A stretch of 64,000 nucleotides of DNA from JACQFK01 sp964619955 (GTDB lineage Bacteria > Planctomycetota > MHYJ01 > JACPRB01). The translations under genes were made by a program, and so were the position numbers. Location: assembly GCA_964619955.1 (NCBI GenBank), contig CAZUJF010000007.1, positions 135,164 through 199,163 on the forward strand, written 5' to 3'. Under the pieces are notes generated by a model. The model did not search any database, was not told the origin of the DNA, and saw only the letters and a list, made by a program, of their open reading frames with translations. Within the stretch, counting starts at the first letter, position 1. Every line of letters begins with the position of its first letter. Shown one piece after another: positions 35,974 to 44,164 of this stretch.

Positions 35974-35997
35974 CTAGCGCCCGAGCTAGCGCCCGAG
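35974..35997. repeat. 12-bp tandem duplication across a stop codon
   Basis: CTAGCGCCCGAG occurs twice head to tail (35974-35985 and 35986-35997). The second copy holds the last codons and stop of the exported unknown; the first adds a second in-frame stop downstream. Confidence 0.85.
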
Positions 35998-36927
35998 CTC
36001 GTGCCCCATGTCCATCTTGACGTTGGCCTTGAGGTCCATGTCGTCCCCGCCGCCCGGGTTGGGGATCACGGCGCTCACCTTGACCCGGAGCGAGCTCTGG
36101 GACTTCAGCGGCCGGCCGGCCTTCACGAGGAAGTGCATCTTCCCGGTCCCGCCGCCCTCGGTCTTCATCTTCACGTTGAGGCCGGGCGCGCCCTCCGCGT
36201 CCGTGCCCTTCTGGAGCACCGTGTACTTGGACGCGATCACCAGGGTGTCCCCCTCGAGGGATTCGACGACGTTGTCGGTGGCGACCTTGAGATCGACGTT
36301 GCCGCCGACGCCCGGCATGCCCAGCTTGACCTCCTCCTTCCAGCCGTCGCCCTTGCCGAGCTTCTGCGTCGGAAGCGGGCCCATGAGGCCGTTGAGGGAG
36401 CGGAAGGGGCCTTCGAGTTCGCCGAGGCGCCCCGCGCCGCCCTGCACCGTCACCTTGCCGCGGGGATCGACGTCCAGCTGCACGGGCTCCCGCACCATCT
36501 TGGCCATCTGGTCCTGCACGTCCATGAAGCCCTGGAGGGCGGGGTCGTCGCCCTCCTTCTTCTCCTTGGGCTTCAGCTCGCCCGCCTTCGCGGCGTCGTA
36601 CTGGAAGTCCACGTCGTTGACCATCACGTGGCCCTTCGCCTTCGCCGTCCGCCAGGCGCCCTTGAGCGTCGCGGTGCCGTCCTCCTTCACGTCGACGACC
36701 TCGACGTCCATCGTCCCCTCGAACTTCAGTTCGATGGGGTCCTCGCTGAGCACGCCCTGGAGGAGCTCCGGGACCTTCTCCAGTTTCACGCCCAGCCCGT
36801 AGCTGAGGGTGAAGGGGAACTTTTCGCCCTTCTTGAAGGCGTAGCGGAGTTCGGCCTTGTCCTGGGCGGGGGCGGCCGCCGTCAGGAAGAGCGCCAGGAT
36901 CCCCGCGGTCGCCAGTCGGTGGTTCAT
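35986..36927 (-). CDS. Exported protein of unknown function
   Basis: 313 residues from ATG 36927. Signal peptide MNHRLATAGILALFLTAAAPA. The mature chain is beta-rich and repetitive in style (RYAFKKGEKFPFTLSYGLG, DVEVVDVKEDGTATLKG, KGDGWKEEVKLGMPG), resembling secreted beta-barrel or lipocalin-like proteins common in Planctomycetota; no named family can be given with confidence. It is divergent from locus C across 75 bases. The 3' end carries a 12-bp tandem duplication that includes the stop codon. Confidence 0.8.
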   Translation of the reverse strand: MNHRLATAGILALFLTAAAPAQDKAELRYAFKKGEKFPFTLSYGLGVKLEKVPELLQGVLSEDPIELKFEGTMDVEVVDVKEDGTATLKGAWRTAKAKGHVMVNDVDFQYDAAKAGELKPKEKKEGDDPALQGFMDVQDQMAKMVREPVQLDVDPRGKVTVQGGAGRLGELEGPFRSLNGLMGPLPTQKLGKGDGWKEEVKLGMPGVGGNVDLKVATDNVVESLEGDTLVIASKYTVLQKGTDAEGAPGLNVKMKTEGGGTGKMHFLVKAGRPLKSQSSLRVKVSAVIPNPGGGDDMDLKANVKMDMGHELGR

Positions 36928-36993
36928 AAGAGGTCCTCGTCTACGGGTCTTACGACAGCGGAGCTTCCCCGGAAGTTCGCCGGCTTCGACGTA

Positions 36994-36999
36994 TATAAT
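36994..36999 (+). promoter_or_regulatory. -10 box next to locus C start
   Basis: A perfect TATAAT ends 3 bases before the ATG at 37003. The same bases overlap a minus-strand TATTAT for the divergent exported protein. No ribosome site fits between box and ATG, so transcription must begin at or in the start codon, or a second promoter exists. Confidence 0.45.
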
Positions 37000-37002
37000 A
37001 GG

Positions 37003-37995
37003 ATGCGCGTGATCCGAAGGAACAGAACTACCCGCCTGGCCGCCGGGCTGTTCCTCACGCTGCTGCCCGCGGCCCTGCAGGCCCAGGCGGAGGACGAGGC
37101 CCACCGGCGCGTGTACCGGGGGGTCGTGGACTCCGTCGTCGCCGTCCGCGCCCTCGCCCCGCTGGGCGAACGCTCGGGGACGGGCTTCGTCCTCGAGGCC
37201 GACGGCCTGATCCTCACCAGCTACGCGTCCTGTCCCGAAGGTTCCTCGGACATCCGCGTCTGGACGAAGGGGCCGAGGCTTCATGCCGCGACCTTCGTGG
37301 CCGCCTCGAAGGAGCATGAACTGACGCTGCTCCGGATCAAGGCCGGGGGCCCGCTGAAGCCCGCGGCGCTGGGCACCTCGGCGGCGCTCCGGGTGGGCCA
37401 GCGGTCCTACACGATCGGCAACGCGGCCAATTCCATGATCATCGACGACCAGCCTTCGTTCAACCTGGGCATCCTCAGCGCGCTGTACCGGCTGGACGAG
37501 GCGCGCGCCAATTCGACGTACCGGGGCCCCGTCTTCGAGACGACGGCGGCGGTCAACGTGGGCATGGAGGGGGCGCCCTGTCTCGACGCACAGGGCCGGG
37601 TCGTGGGGATCGTCACGCTCAACTACTCGCCGCACCGCTTCCTCGGGGTCGCCATCCCCATCGACGAGATCCTGCCCGTCCTCAAGCGGCTCAAAGCGGA
37701 GGTCCTCCTCCCCGACGCCCCGCTCCCGCCGGCCCGGGAGGGCGGCGTGGGGCTGACGCTGAAGCAGGACGGCGCCCGGCTGGTCGTCTCGGAGGTGCGG
37801 GCGGGGGGTCCCGCCGACCGGGCGGGGATCGGCCCGGGGGACGTGCTCCTCGAGGTCGGAGAACAGCCGGTCCGGACGCTCGCCGACTACCGGGCCCGCA
37901 TGAGCGGGTTGGAAGCGGGGGGGGTGGTCTGGTTCAAGCTGGAGATCGGGGGCCGTCCCGAGCGGGTCAAACTGGCCCTCGAGGAGCAGAAATGA
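37003..37995 (+). CDS. Pseudoprotease type 1, trypsin/HtrA-like with PDZ (locus C)
   Basis: 330 residues with signal MRVIRRNRTTRLAAGLFLTL. HtrA-like barrel (about 35-225), then one PDZ domain (about 245-325, GGPADRAGIGPGD). Catalytic positions: Ala75 for His (LTSYASCP), Glu106 for Asp (HELTLLRI), Glu179 for Ser (NVGMEGAP). It is the counterpart of the locus B type 1 gene; both share a Y-x-G-x-x-x-ET-x-AAVN segment just before the Ser position. The stop is followed by an artificial assembly gap, so true spacing to the next gene is probably about 106 bases rather than 261. Confidence 0.87.
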   Translation: MRVIRRNRTTRLAAGLFLTLLPAALQAQAEDEAHRRVYRGVVDSVVAVRALAPLGERSGTGFVLEADGLILTSYASCPEGSSDIRVWTKGPRLHAATFVAASKEHELTLLRIKAGGPLKPAALGTSAALRVGQRSYTIGNAANSMIIDDQPSFNLGILSALYRLDEARANSTYRGPVFETTAAVNVGMEGAPCLDAQGRVVGIVTLNYSPHRFLGVAIPIDEILPVLKRLKAEVLLPDAPLPPAREGGVGLTLKQDGARLVVSEVRAGGPADRAGIGPGDVLLEVGEQPVRTLADYRARMSGLEAGGVVWFKLEIGGRPERVKLALEEQK

Positions 37996-38165
37996 CCCCC
38001 CAGCAGCCCGNNNNNNNNNNNNNNNNNNNNNNNNNNNNNNNNNNNNNNNNNNNNNNNNNNNNNNNNNNNNNNNNNNNNNNNNNNNNNNNNNNNNNNNNNN
38101 NNNNNNNNNNTCCCGAGCGGGTCAAACTGGCCCTCGAGGAGCAGAAATGACCCCCCAGCAGCCCG
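37956..38165. other. 100-N assembly gap flanked by identical 55-mers
   Basis: Bases 37956-38010 and 38111-38165 are identical over all 55 positions, with exactly 100 N between. A 55-base overlap equals a common de Bruijn k-mer size and 100 N is a common scaffold filler. The second copy of the gene end is therefore most likely the same DNA counted twice. Confidence 0.85.
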
Positions 38166-38175
38166 GCCACGAAAA

Positions 38176-38240
38176 CAACAAAACAGACGGGCTGCTTTGT
38201 TGCCTCTTCAGGGCAACAAAGCAGCCCGTCTGTTTTGTTG
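38176..38240. repeat. Perfect 29-bp inverted repeat (large hairpin)
   Basis: The arm at 38176-38204 is exactly complementary to 38212-38240, with the 7-base loop TCTTCAG. Each arm is itself an imperfect palindrome around CAGACGGGCTG, so the structure looks like two inverted copies of the dyad family seen at 10478-10626. It sits 17 bases upstream of the type 2 pseudoprotease. There is no T tract after it. Confidence 0.9.
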
Positions 38241-38256
38241 CTTCGGGGGGGGCGGC

Positions 38257-39276
38257 ATGAGCCCCGCCCTGCTGCTCGCCCTGCTCCAGGCCGTCCACGA
38301 CGACCCCTTCGCCGCGGTGCTCCAGGGACTGCGCGAGCGCGCGGGGCGCTCGGTGGTCGCCATCGACGTCGCCCGCCTCGATGAACCCGACGCGGATCCC
38401 GACGGGCGCACCGGCTCCGGCCAGGTCGCCCAGCACCGCGACTACTACAACCGCCCCAAAGGACCCGTCTCGGGCGTCGTCTGGAGCGCCGACGGCCTCA
38501 TCCTCACCAGCCGCTTCAACGTCTCCGGAAAGCTGAAGAAACAGGGCCTCAAAGTCACCCTCTGGGACGGGCGCGAACTCCCGGCGGAACGGCTCGGGCA
38601 GGACGAGGGCCGCGACGTCGCCCTCCTCCGCGTCGAGGCCCGCGACCTGCCCGTGCTGCCCCGCGCGGACACCGCGAAGCTCGGACAGGGCGCCTTCCTC
38701 GCCCTGCTCGGCCGCGCGCCGGACCGCGGCTCCCCCACGATCAACCTCGGCATCCTCAGCGCCCTGCAGCGCATGAACAAGACCTGCGTCCAGACGGACG
38801 CGGAGATGAACTACGGCAACTCGGGCGGCGCCCTCGTCACCCTGCGCGGCGAACTCGTCGGGATCGCCTGCCAGATCCGCCCCGAGGCCGTCTGGGGCCA
38901 GTCCGGCGGCGTCGGCTTCGCCTGCAAGACGGCGGAGATCGACGGCGTCCTCGAGCGGCTCAAAAAGGGGGAGCTCATCCCGGCGGAGAAGCGCCCCTTC
39001 CTCGGCGTGCGACCCGCCGAGGCCGACCCGGAGATCGAGGGCTACCCGGTGGGCGAGGTCCTCCCCGGCTCCCCCGCCGAGAAGGCGGGCCTCAAGAAGG
39101 GCGACGTCATCACCACCGTGGACGGCCTGAAGGTCGTGGACTTCGAGACGATGGGCGAGGCCCTCTTCGAGAAGAAGGCGGGGACGACGGTCATGCTGAA
39201 GATCAAACGGAAGAACGGCGCCAAATGGGACGACCTCGAGCTGAAAGCCGTCCTCGAAGCGAGGGCCGACCCATGA
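38257..39276 (+). CDS. Pseudoprotease type 2, trypsin/HtrA-like with PDZ (locus C)
   Basis: 339 residues from ATG 38257, behind a G-rich ribosome site. Short hydrophobic start MSPALLLALLQA. The domain has Asn88 where His should be (SRFNVSG), keeps Asp120 (GRDVALLRV) and keeps a Ser at 189 (NYGNSGGA). It is the least decayed of the dead domains, lacking only the general base. One PDZ domain follows (about 255-335, SPAEKAGLKKGD). His-to-Asn and NYGN-x-GG match the type 2 domains of loci A and B. Its stop overlaps the start of the active protease in ATGA. Confidence 0.88.
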   Translation: MSPALLLALLQAVHDDPFAAVLQGLRERAGRSVVAIDVARLDEPDADPDGRTGSGQVAQHRDYYNRPKGPVSGVVWSADGLILTSRFNVSGKLKKQGLKVTLWDGRELPAERLGQDEGRDVALLRVEARDLPVLPRADTAKLGQGAFLALLGRAPDRGSPTINLGILSALQRMNKTCVQTDAEMNYGNSGGALVTLRGELVGIACQIRPEAVWGQSGGVGFACKTAEIDGVLERLKKGELIPAEKRPFLGVRPAEADPEIEGYPVGEVLPGSPAEKAGLKKGDVITTVDGLKVVDFETMGEALFEKKAGTTVMLKIKRKNGAKWDDLELKAVLEARADP

Positions 39277-40505
39277 GCGCGTGGCTGAGCCTGTTCCTGC
39301 TGGCCGCGCCCCAGGACGGCCTGGAGCGCATCGAGGCCCTGGAACGGCGCCTGCGCGAGGCCGTCGAGACGGTGCGCCCCGCGTACGTCTTTTTCGGCAA
39401 CGGGTCGGGCGTCAACATCTCCCCGGACGGCTGGGTGCTCACCAACTTCCACGTCTCGGGCCCCCGCAGCGGCCAGCGGGTGCGGATGAGCGGCGGCAAG
39501 GCCTACATCGCGGACCTCGTCGGCTCCGATCCGCTGGGCGACATCTCCCTCTGCAAGCTGCGCGGGGCGAAGGATCTGCCGTACTGCAGCCTCGGCGACT
39601 CGGACCGCCTCGAGGTCGGCGAACACGTCTTCGCCGTGGGCAACCCCTTCCTGCTCGCGGCCGGCGTCTGGGAGCCCACCGTCACCTTCGGCATCGTCTC
39701 CGCCCTGCACCGCTACATGGACAACCCCGGCTACTTCGACGCGATCCAGACCGACGCCCAGATCAACCCGGGCAATTCCGGCGGCCCGCTCTTCACGCTC
39801 GACGGCCGCATCGCCGGCATCAACGGACGCATCGACATCAAGCGCTTCTCCAACCGGGTGAACACCGGCATCGGCTACGCGATCCCGGCGAAGCAGATCA
39901 GCCGCTATCTCGAGGCCTTCAAGAAGGGCGGCCGCGTCTTCGAGGGCTTCATCGAAGGCCTGCAGATCGGCGAGTGCGGCGATGCGCGCTACGAGAAGGT
40001 CGGGCGCTACGGGGACGGCGTCTTCGCCGCGCGCGTGGACGGGGACAGCCCCGCCGCCCGGGCGGGCTTCGAACCCGGCGACATCCTCTTCGAGGCGGAG
40101 GGCTACCGCATCGGGAACGCCAACCGCTTCCACGGCGTCGTCTCCAACTGGCCCGAAGGCGCCACGATCCGGGTGAAGGTCCGCCGCGGCGCGGAGGAGA
40201 AGGAGCTCAAGGTCTTCCTCGGCAATCCCACGGCGATGAAGGAGCGCGAGGCGCAGCGGAAGGACGCGGCCGTCGGCTTCCGTCCGGGGGCCGGTCCGGG
40301 GCTCGACGTGGGCCCCGTCCTCCCGGGCAGCGCGGCGGAGAAGGCGGGCCTGCGCCCCGGCGACGTGCTGCTCAAGGTGGACGGCGAGAAGGCGGCCTCC
40401 TGGGAGAGTCTCCTGTCGAAGGTCCGTCCGGGCGCGAGCCTCAAGCTCACGGTGAAAAGGGACGGCGCCGAACTGGATTTGACGCTGGAAATCCCTGCGG
40501 AGTAA
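39273..40505 (+). CDS. HtrA/Deg-type serine protease with two PDZ domains (locus C, active)
   Basis: 410 residues with start MSAWLSLFLLAAPQ. The triad is intact: His60 in LTNFHVSG, Asp90 in LGDISLCKL, Ser169 in NPGNSGGP; VGNPF precedes it. Two PDZ domains follow (about 255-330, SPAARAGFEPGD; about 335-410, SAAEKAGLRPGD). Translationally coupled to the type 2 pseudoprotease by ATGA. Phe59 before the catalytic His replaces the His seen in loci A and B. Predicted envelope protease or chaperone. Confidence 0.92.
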   Translation: MSAWLSLFLLAAPQDGLERIEALERRLREAVETVRPAYVFFGNGSGVNISPDGWVLTNFHVSGPRSGQRVRMSGGKAYIADLVGSDPLGDISLCKLRGAKDLPYCSLGDSDRLEVGEHVFAVGNPFLLAAGVWEPTVTFGIVSALHRYMDNPGYFDAIQTDAQINPGNSGGPLFTLDGRIAGINGRIDIKRFSNRVNTGIGYAIPAKQISRYLEAFKKGGRVFEGFIEGLQIGECGDARYEKVGRYGDGVFAARVDGDSPAARAGFEPGDILFEAEGYRIGNANRFHGVVSNWPEGATIRVKVRRGAEEKELKVFLGNPTAMKEREAQRKDAAVGFRPGAGPGLDVGPVLPGSAAEKAGLRPGDVLLKVDGEKAASWESLLSKVRPGASLKLTVKRDGAELDLTLEIPAE

Positions 40506-40507
40506 CT

Positions 40508-40513
40508 TATAGT
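40508..40513 (+). promoter_or_regulatory. -10 box close to mqnD start
   Basis: TATAGT, 6 bases before the ATG at 40520, overlapping the downstream edge of the protease gene. No Shine-Dalgarno lies between, so a leaderless mqnD mRNA is plausible. Confidence 0.4.
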
Positions 40514-40519
40514 GCCCCC

Positions 40520-41353
40520 ATGGCACGCACCCTGACGGTCGCCCACAGCCCCGACAGCGACGACGCGTTCATGTTCTACGCCCTCGCCAAGGGCAAGGTC
40601 GACACGCGCGGGCTGCAGTTCCGGCACGTGCTCGAAGACATCGAGACGCTCAACCGCAAGGCCATCGAAGGGGTCTACGAGCTGACCGCCGTCTCCTTCC
40701 ACGCCTACTACCGCATCAAGGACCGCTACCGGCTCATGTCCGCCGGCGCCTCGGTGGGCGACGGCTACGGCCCGATCATCGTGTCCCGCCGTTCGATGAC
40801 GCGCCAGGACCTCGATGAGGCGACGGTCGCGGTGCCCGGCGAACTCACGACCGCCTTCCTCGTCTTCCGGCTCTTCGTGCCCTCCGCGCGCTGGAAGGTC
40901 ATGCCCTTCGACCAGATCCAGGACGCCGTCGCCAAGGGCGAGGTGGACGCGGGCCTGCTCATCCACGAGGGCCAGCTCACCTACGGCGACCAGAAGCTGC
41001 ACCGGGTACAGGATCTTGGCGAGTGGTGGAGCCAGGAGACCGGCCTGCCGCTGCCGCTGGGGGGCAACGCCCTGCGGCGGGACCTGGACAAGAAGACGTC
41101 GAGCATCTGCTGCGACGTCCTGCACGACACGGTGAAATACGCGCTGGACCACCGCAAGGACGCCCTCGACCACGCGATGCAGTACGCGCGGGGCCTGCAG
41201 CGCGGCAAGGCGGACCAGTTCGTGGGCATGTACGTCAACGGCTACACGCTCGAGCTCGGCGAACGCGCCCAGAACGCGGTGGCCCTGCTCTACCGCCTGG
41301 GCTACGACGCGGGGATCATCCCCGTCAAGGTCGAGCCCGAATTCATCGATTGA
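40520..41353 (+). CDS. mqnD: 1,4-dihydroxy-6-naphthoate synthase (MqnD-like)
   Basis: 277 residues. MqnD acts in the futalosine route to menaquinone, cleaving cyclic dehypoxanthinyl futalosine to dihydroxynaphthoate. The opening AHSPDSDDAFMFYAL is the family's substrate-binding signature; the rest has a periplasmic-binding-protein fold without a signal peptide (VAVPGELTTAFLVFRLF, EVDAGLLIHEGQLTY, GGNALRRDLD), as expected for this cytoplasmic enzyme. No other menaquinone gene is in the window. The related MqnA shares the fold; the SPDSDDAF opening and length favour MqnD. Confidence 0.85.
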   Translation: MARTLTVAHSPDSDDAFMFYALAKGKVDTRGLQFRHVLEDIETLNRKAIEGVYELTAVSFHAYYRIKDRYRLMSAGASVGDGYGPIIVSRRSMTRQDLDEATVAVPGELTTAFLVFRLFVPSARWKVMPFDQIQDAVAKGEVDAGLLIHEGQLTYGDQKLHRVQDLGEWWSQETGLPLPLGGNALRRDLDKKTSSICCDVLHDTVKYALDHRKDALDHAMQYARGLQRGKADQFVGMYVNGYTLELGERAQNAVALLYRLGYDAGIIPVKVEPEFID

Positions 41354-41489
41354 GCCCCCCGGCCATTCACTTTTTCCGCATCTTGCAGAAAAAATGGGTT
41401 TTCCCTCCCTTTTCCGGCTTCGTCCGCTATTATTGATGGACCGGGTAGCTGGGGAAAGGGGGCGTCGCTTCCAATCGGAGGAGTCTTCG

Positions 41490-42842
41490 GTGTCTCGCGC
41501 TTCGCATTTTTGGGTGCTTTCCGCCGCCCTCCTGATCCTGGGGGGCTGCGAGGGCTGTGACGACGGGAGTTCGGAGCCGGCCGTCCCCCCTTCCGCCCCC
41601 CCGACGGGGCTCACGGCGACGGCCCTCAGCACCGCCCGCATCGACCTGACATGGACCGACACCAGCGACAACGAGGCGCTGTTCATCATTGAACGATCGA
41701 CGGACAACGTCACGTTCGTCGAGATCGCCCGGGTCTTCCTCAACAGCACGGCTTACGTGGACCGCCCGCTCGATGCCGGAACGACCTACTACTACCGGGT
41801 CCTGGCCGGCAATTCCAAGGGCGTCAGCGCCCCCACGAACACCGCCACCGCCACGACGGCGGCGCTGACCTGGACCCAGGAAAGTCCCGCCGGCGGTCCG
41901 GGAGCCAGAATCGGAGCTTCCGCCGTGTACGACCCCGTGAGGCAGCGCATGATCGTGATGGGGGGCCAAGATTCAACCAGCGTGTACTACAACGACGTCT
42001 GGGCCCTCTCGCTGCCGGCGCCGCCTGCCCCGCCCACCCCGCCTGTCCTTCCCGTCTGGACCCTGATCCTGCCCGACAGTCCCGCAGGCCCCCCCCGGCG
42101 CTACGGCCATGTGGCGATCTACGATGCCGACCAGGATCGAATGGTGGTGTTCGGCGGCCAGACGGATACCGCCCCTTCCTACCTGAACGATGTCTGGTAC
42201 CTCTCCCTGGGAGCCTCTCCAGGATGGAGCGCCCCCGTTGTTTCCGGCAGCACCCTGCCGCGCTTGTATGCGGCCGGGGTTTACGATCCGCTCCACCAGG
42301 AGTTGCTGGTCTACGGAGGGGAGGATGGGGTCTCGGCGCTGGACAGCGCCGCGGCCCTCTCCCTTCCCCCGGGTTCCGGGCCGACCTGGCGCACCGTGAA
42401 TCCGACGCCCCGCCCCTCTCCCCGGATGGAGATGGCGGCGGTCTTCGATGAGAGCAATGACCGGATGCTGATCTTCGGAGGCACCGACGGCACGCCCAAT
42501 GATGAAACGCATGCTCTGCAGAGCGGGACCCCTACCTGGACAGCCCTGGCGCCCCTGCTGTCACCCGCGCCGATCTGCGGCATGCAGGCCGTCCTGGACA
42601 CCTACAACCGGCGCATGGTGTTCTGGAGCGGAGACGATTTTTCGGGCTCCTACCCTCAGACCCTCTGGTCCCTGAATCTGGACGGCCCCCCCGAGTGGAC
42701 CCCGATCCTGTCCACCTCGCCCATGCCCGGACGCATCCACTACGCCGCCGTCTACGACGCGCTGCACCGGCGTATGGTCGTCTTCGGCGGCGAGGACGCC
42801 TCGTATGCCCTGACGAACTCGGTGGAATGGATCGGGTTCTAA
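41490..42842 (+). CDS. Lipoprotein with fibronectin type III and Kelch repeats
   Basis: 450 residues from GTG 41490, six bases after GGAGGAG. The signal ends in a lipobox (ALLILGGC). A fibronectin type III domain follows (about 35-125, PPTGLTATALSTARIDLTWT). The rest is a Kelch-type beta-propeller: repeated pairs such as GASAVYDPVRQRMIVMGG, GHVAIYDADQDRMVVFGG and YAAVYDALHRRMVVFGG. It is a surface or periplasmic binding protein by architecture; ligand unknown. It converges with the HDOD gene, with the two stop codons overlapping by 4 bases. Confidence 0.88.
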   Translation: MSRASHFWVLSAALLILGGCEGCDDGSSEPAVPPSAPPTGLTATALSTARIDLTWTDTSDNEALFIIERSTDNVTFVEIARVFLNSTAYVDRPLDAGTTYYYRVLAGNSKGVSAPTNTATATTAALTWTQESPAGGPGARIGASAVYDPVRQRMIVMGGQDSTSVYYNDVWALSLPAPPAPPTPPVLPVWTLILPDSPAGPPRRYGHVAIYDADQDRMVVFGGQTDTAPSYLNDVWYLSLGASPGWSAPVVSGSTLPRLYAAGVYDPLHQELLVYGGEDGVSALDSAAALSLPPGSGPTWRTVNPTPRPSPRMEMAAVFDESNDRMLIFGGTDGTPNDETHALQSGTPTWTALAPLLSPAPICGMQAVLDTYNRRMVFWSGDDFSGSYPQTLWSLNLDGPPEWTPILSTSPMPGRIHYAAVYDALHRRMVVFGGEDASYALTNSVEWIGF

Positions 42843-44146
42843 GCGAGCCAGGACGCCAGCGCTCCCGCCTTCTCGTAGATCCCTGGCACGAACCCGAGCA
42901 GCCGCCCGTCGAGACCCTGCTGCGCCCGCAGCTCCGGCGGCAGACCCTCGAACATCATGCGGTTCTGCGCCTCGTCGTAGGGCTGGAACGGGAGCCCGCT
43001 CAGGAAACACGCGCGGTTCACGATCGAGACCAGCGCCGGACGCCCCTTCGACGCCTGCAGTTCGACGTGCGACGCATGGTGCTGCGCGATCGCCTCCACG
43101 ATCGGCAGCGGGAACTTCCAGAGATCCGCCAGATAGGCCCCGATGTCCGCGTGGGTCTGGCCGAGCCGCTCCCGTTCGGCCTCCTCCTGCGTCCTTCCCT
43201 GGAACGTGAGCCGCTCGATCTCCCCCGCCGCGGCGGGGAACTCCCGTTCGATGACCGCGCGCCCGATGTCGTGCACCAGCCCCGCCACGAAGGCGTCCTC
43301 GGAGGGCCTCAGACCCGCCTGCTCCGCCAGGACGCGGGACCACTGGCTGCAGAGCACGCTGTGCCTCCAGATCTTCCGCCCCCGGTCCTTGTCGCCGCCG
43401 TGGAACTGCCCCAGCGCCGCGGCGGTCAGGGCGACCACCCGGACGCCGGCGCTCCCGATCCTCAGCACCGCCTGCTGCAGGCTGGAAATCGTCCGGGCGG
43501 AAGCGACGAACGCCGAGTTCACGATGCGCAGCAGCTGGGCGCTCAGGTTCGGATCGGCCGACAGCAGCTCCGTGAGCTCCCCGGGACCGCAGTCGGCGTC
43601 CTCCGTGAGGGCCAGCACCCGCTGCACCACGGCCGGAAGGGCGCCCAGGCTGCGGACCTTGCGGAGCGCGGCGCGGATCTCGGCCCCCGTCGGAGGACGG
43701 GAGCTTCGCCGGGGGGTCTTTTCCGGAGCGGCCGCCTCCGGATGCTTCCGGAGCTCCTCGCGGTATTCCTCGAGGAGCCCTTCGATCTGGTCCTCCACGA
43801 CGACCCGGAAGTCGAGCAGGGTGTCCAGAAAGAGGAGGAAGCGGTTGGACTGAAGTTTGAGCGCCCCGTCGACCTGGCCCGGCGTCAGCAGTCCCGCCTC
43901 GACGGCCGCCTCCCCGAAGCGGAGTTCCCGGTCGCCTTGCAGCGTAAGCAGACGGTGGATCTTGGAGTTGTCCAGCCAGCCCTTCCGGAGACAGAGCTGT
44001 CCGATCCGCGGATCGCGGTTCGCGCAGGTCTTGAGCAGTTCCGGGAGCCCGGCGCGCTGGAGGCTGCGCCTGGCGCCGAGAAAGCGCACGAAGGGGCGCA
44101 GCAGCCCCGGCTGGGCCAGCCCCGCAAGCTCGGTGGAGAGGTTCAT
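42839..44146 (-). CDS. HDOD-domain signalling protein
   Basis: 435 residues. The first part (about 1-130) has helical segments of the kind seen before HDOD domains (RIGQLCLRKGWLDNSKIHRL). Then a charged linker and an HDOD domain (about 150-380): LGALPAVVQRVLALTED opens it, NSAFVASARTISSLQQAVLR is typical, and VHDIG (about 294) keeps an HD pair that many HDOD domains lose. Such proteins act in stress or cyclic-nucleotide signalling. It follows a small histidine-kinase-dimer-like protein by 18 bases, so the two may work together. Confidence 0.87.
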   Translation of the reverse strand: MNLSTELAGLAQPGLLRPFVRFLGARRSLQRAGLPELLKTCANRDPRIGQLCLRKGWLDNSKIHRLLTLQGDRELRFGEAAVEAGLLTPGQVDGALKLQSNRFLLFLDTLLDFRVVVEDQIEGLLEEYREELRKHPEAAAPEKTPRRSSRPPTGAEIRAALRKVRSLGALPAVVQRVLALTEDADCGPGELTELLSADPNLSAQLLRIVNSAFVASARTISSLQQAVLRIGSAGVRVVALTAAALGQFHGGDKDRGRKIWRHSVLCSQWSRVLAEQAGLRPSEDAFVAGLVHDIGRAVIEREFPAAAGEIERLTFQGRTQEEAERERLGQTHADIGAYLADLWKFPLPIVEAIAQHHASHVELQASKGRPALVSIVNRACFLSGLPFQPYDEAQNRMMFEGLPPELRAQQGLDGRLLGFVPGIYEKAGALASWLA

Positions 44147-44164
44147 CGGAAGTCCCGGGCCGGC

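Noticed and set aside
38111..38165. A second copy of the 3' end of the type 1 pseudoprotease gene
   Set aside because: It equals the last 55 bases before the N gap and is best explained as contig overlap, not duplication.
38176..38240. The large hairpin as a rho-independent terminator
   Set aside because: There is no run of T after either arm on either strand, and the palindrome within each arm fits a repeat family better.
42839..42842. Overlap of the Kelch and HDOD genes as a sign that one is false
   Set aside because: Both proteins have clear domains up to the last residues; a 4-base convergent stop overlap is normal in dense genomes.
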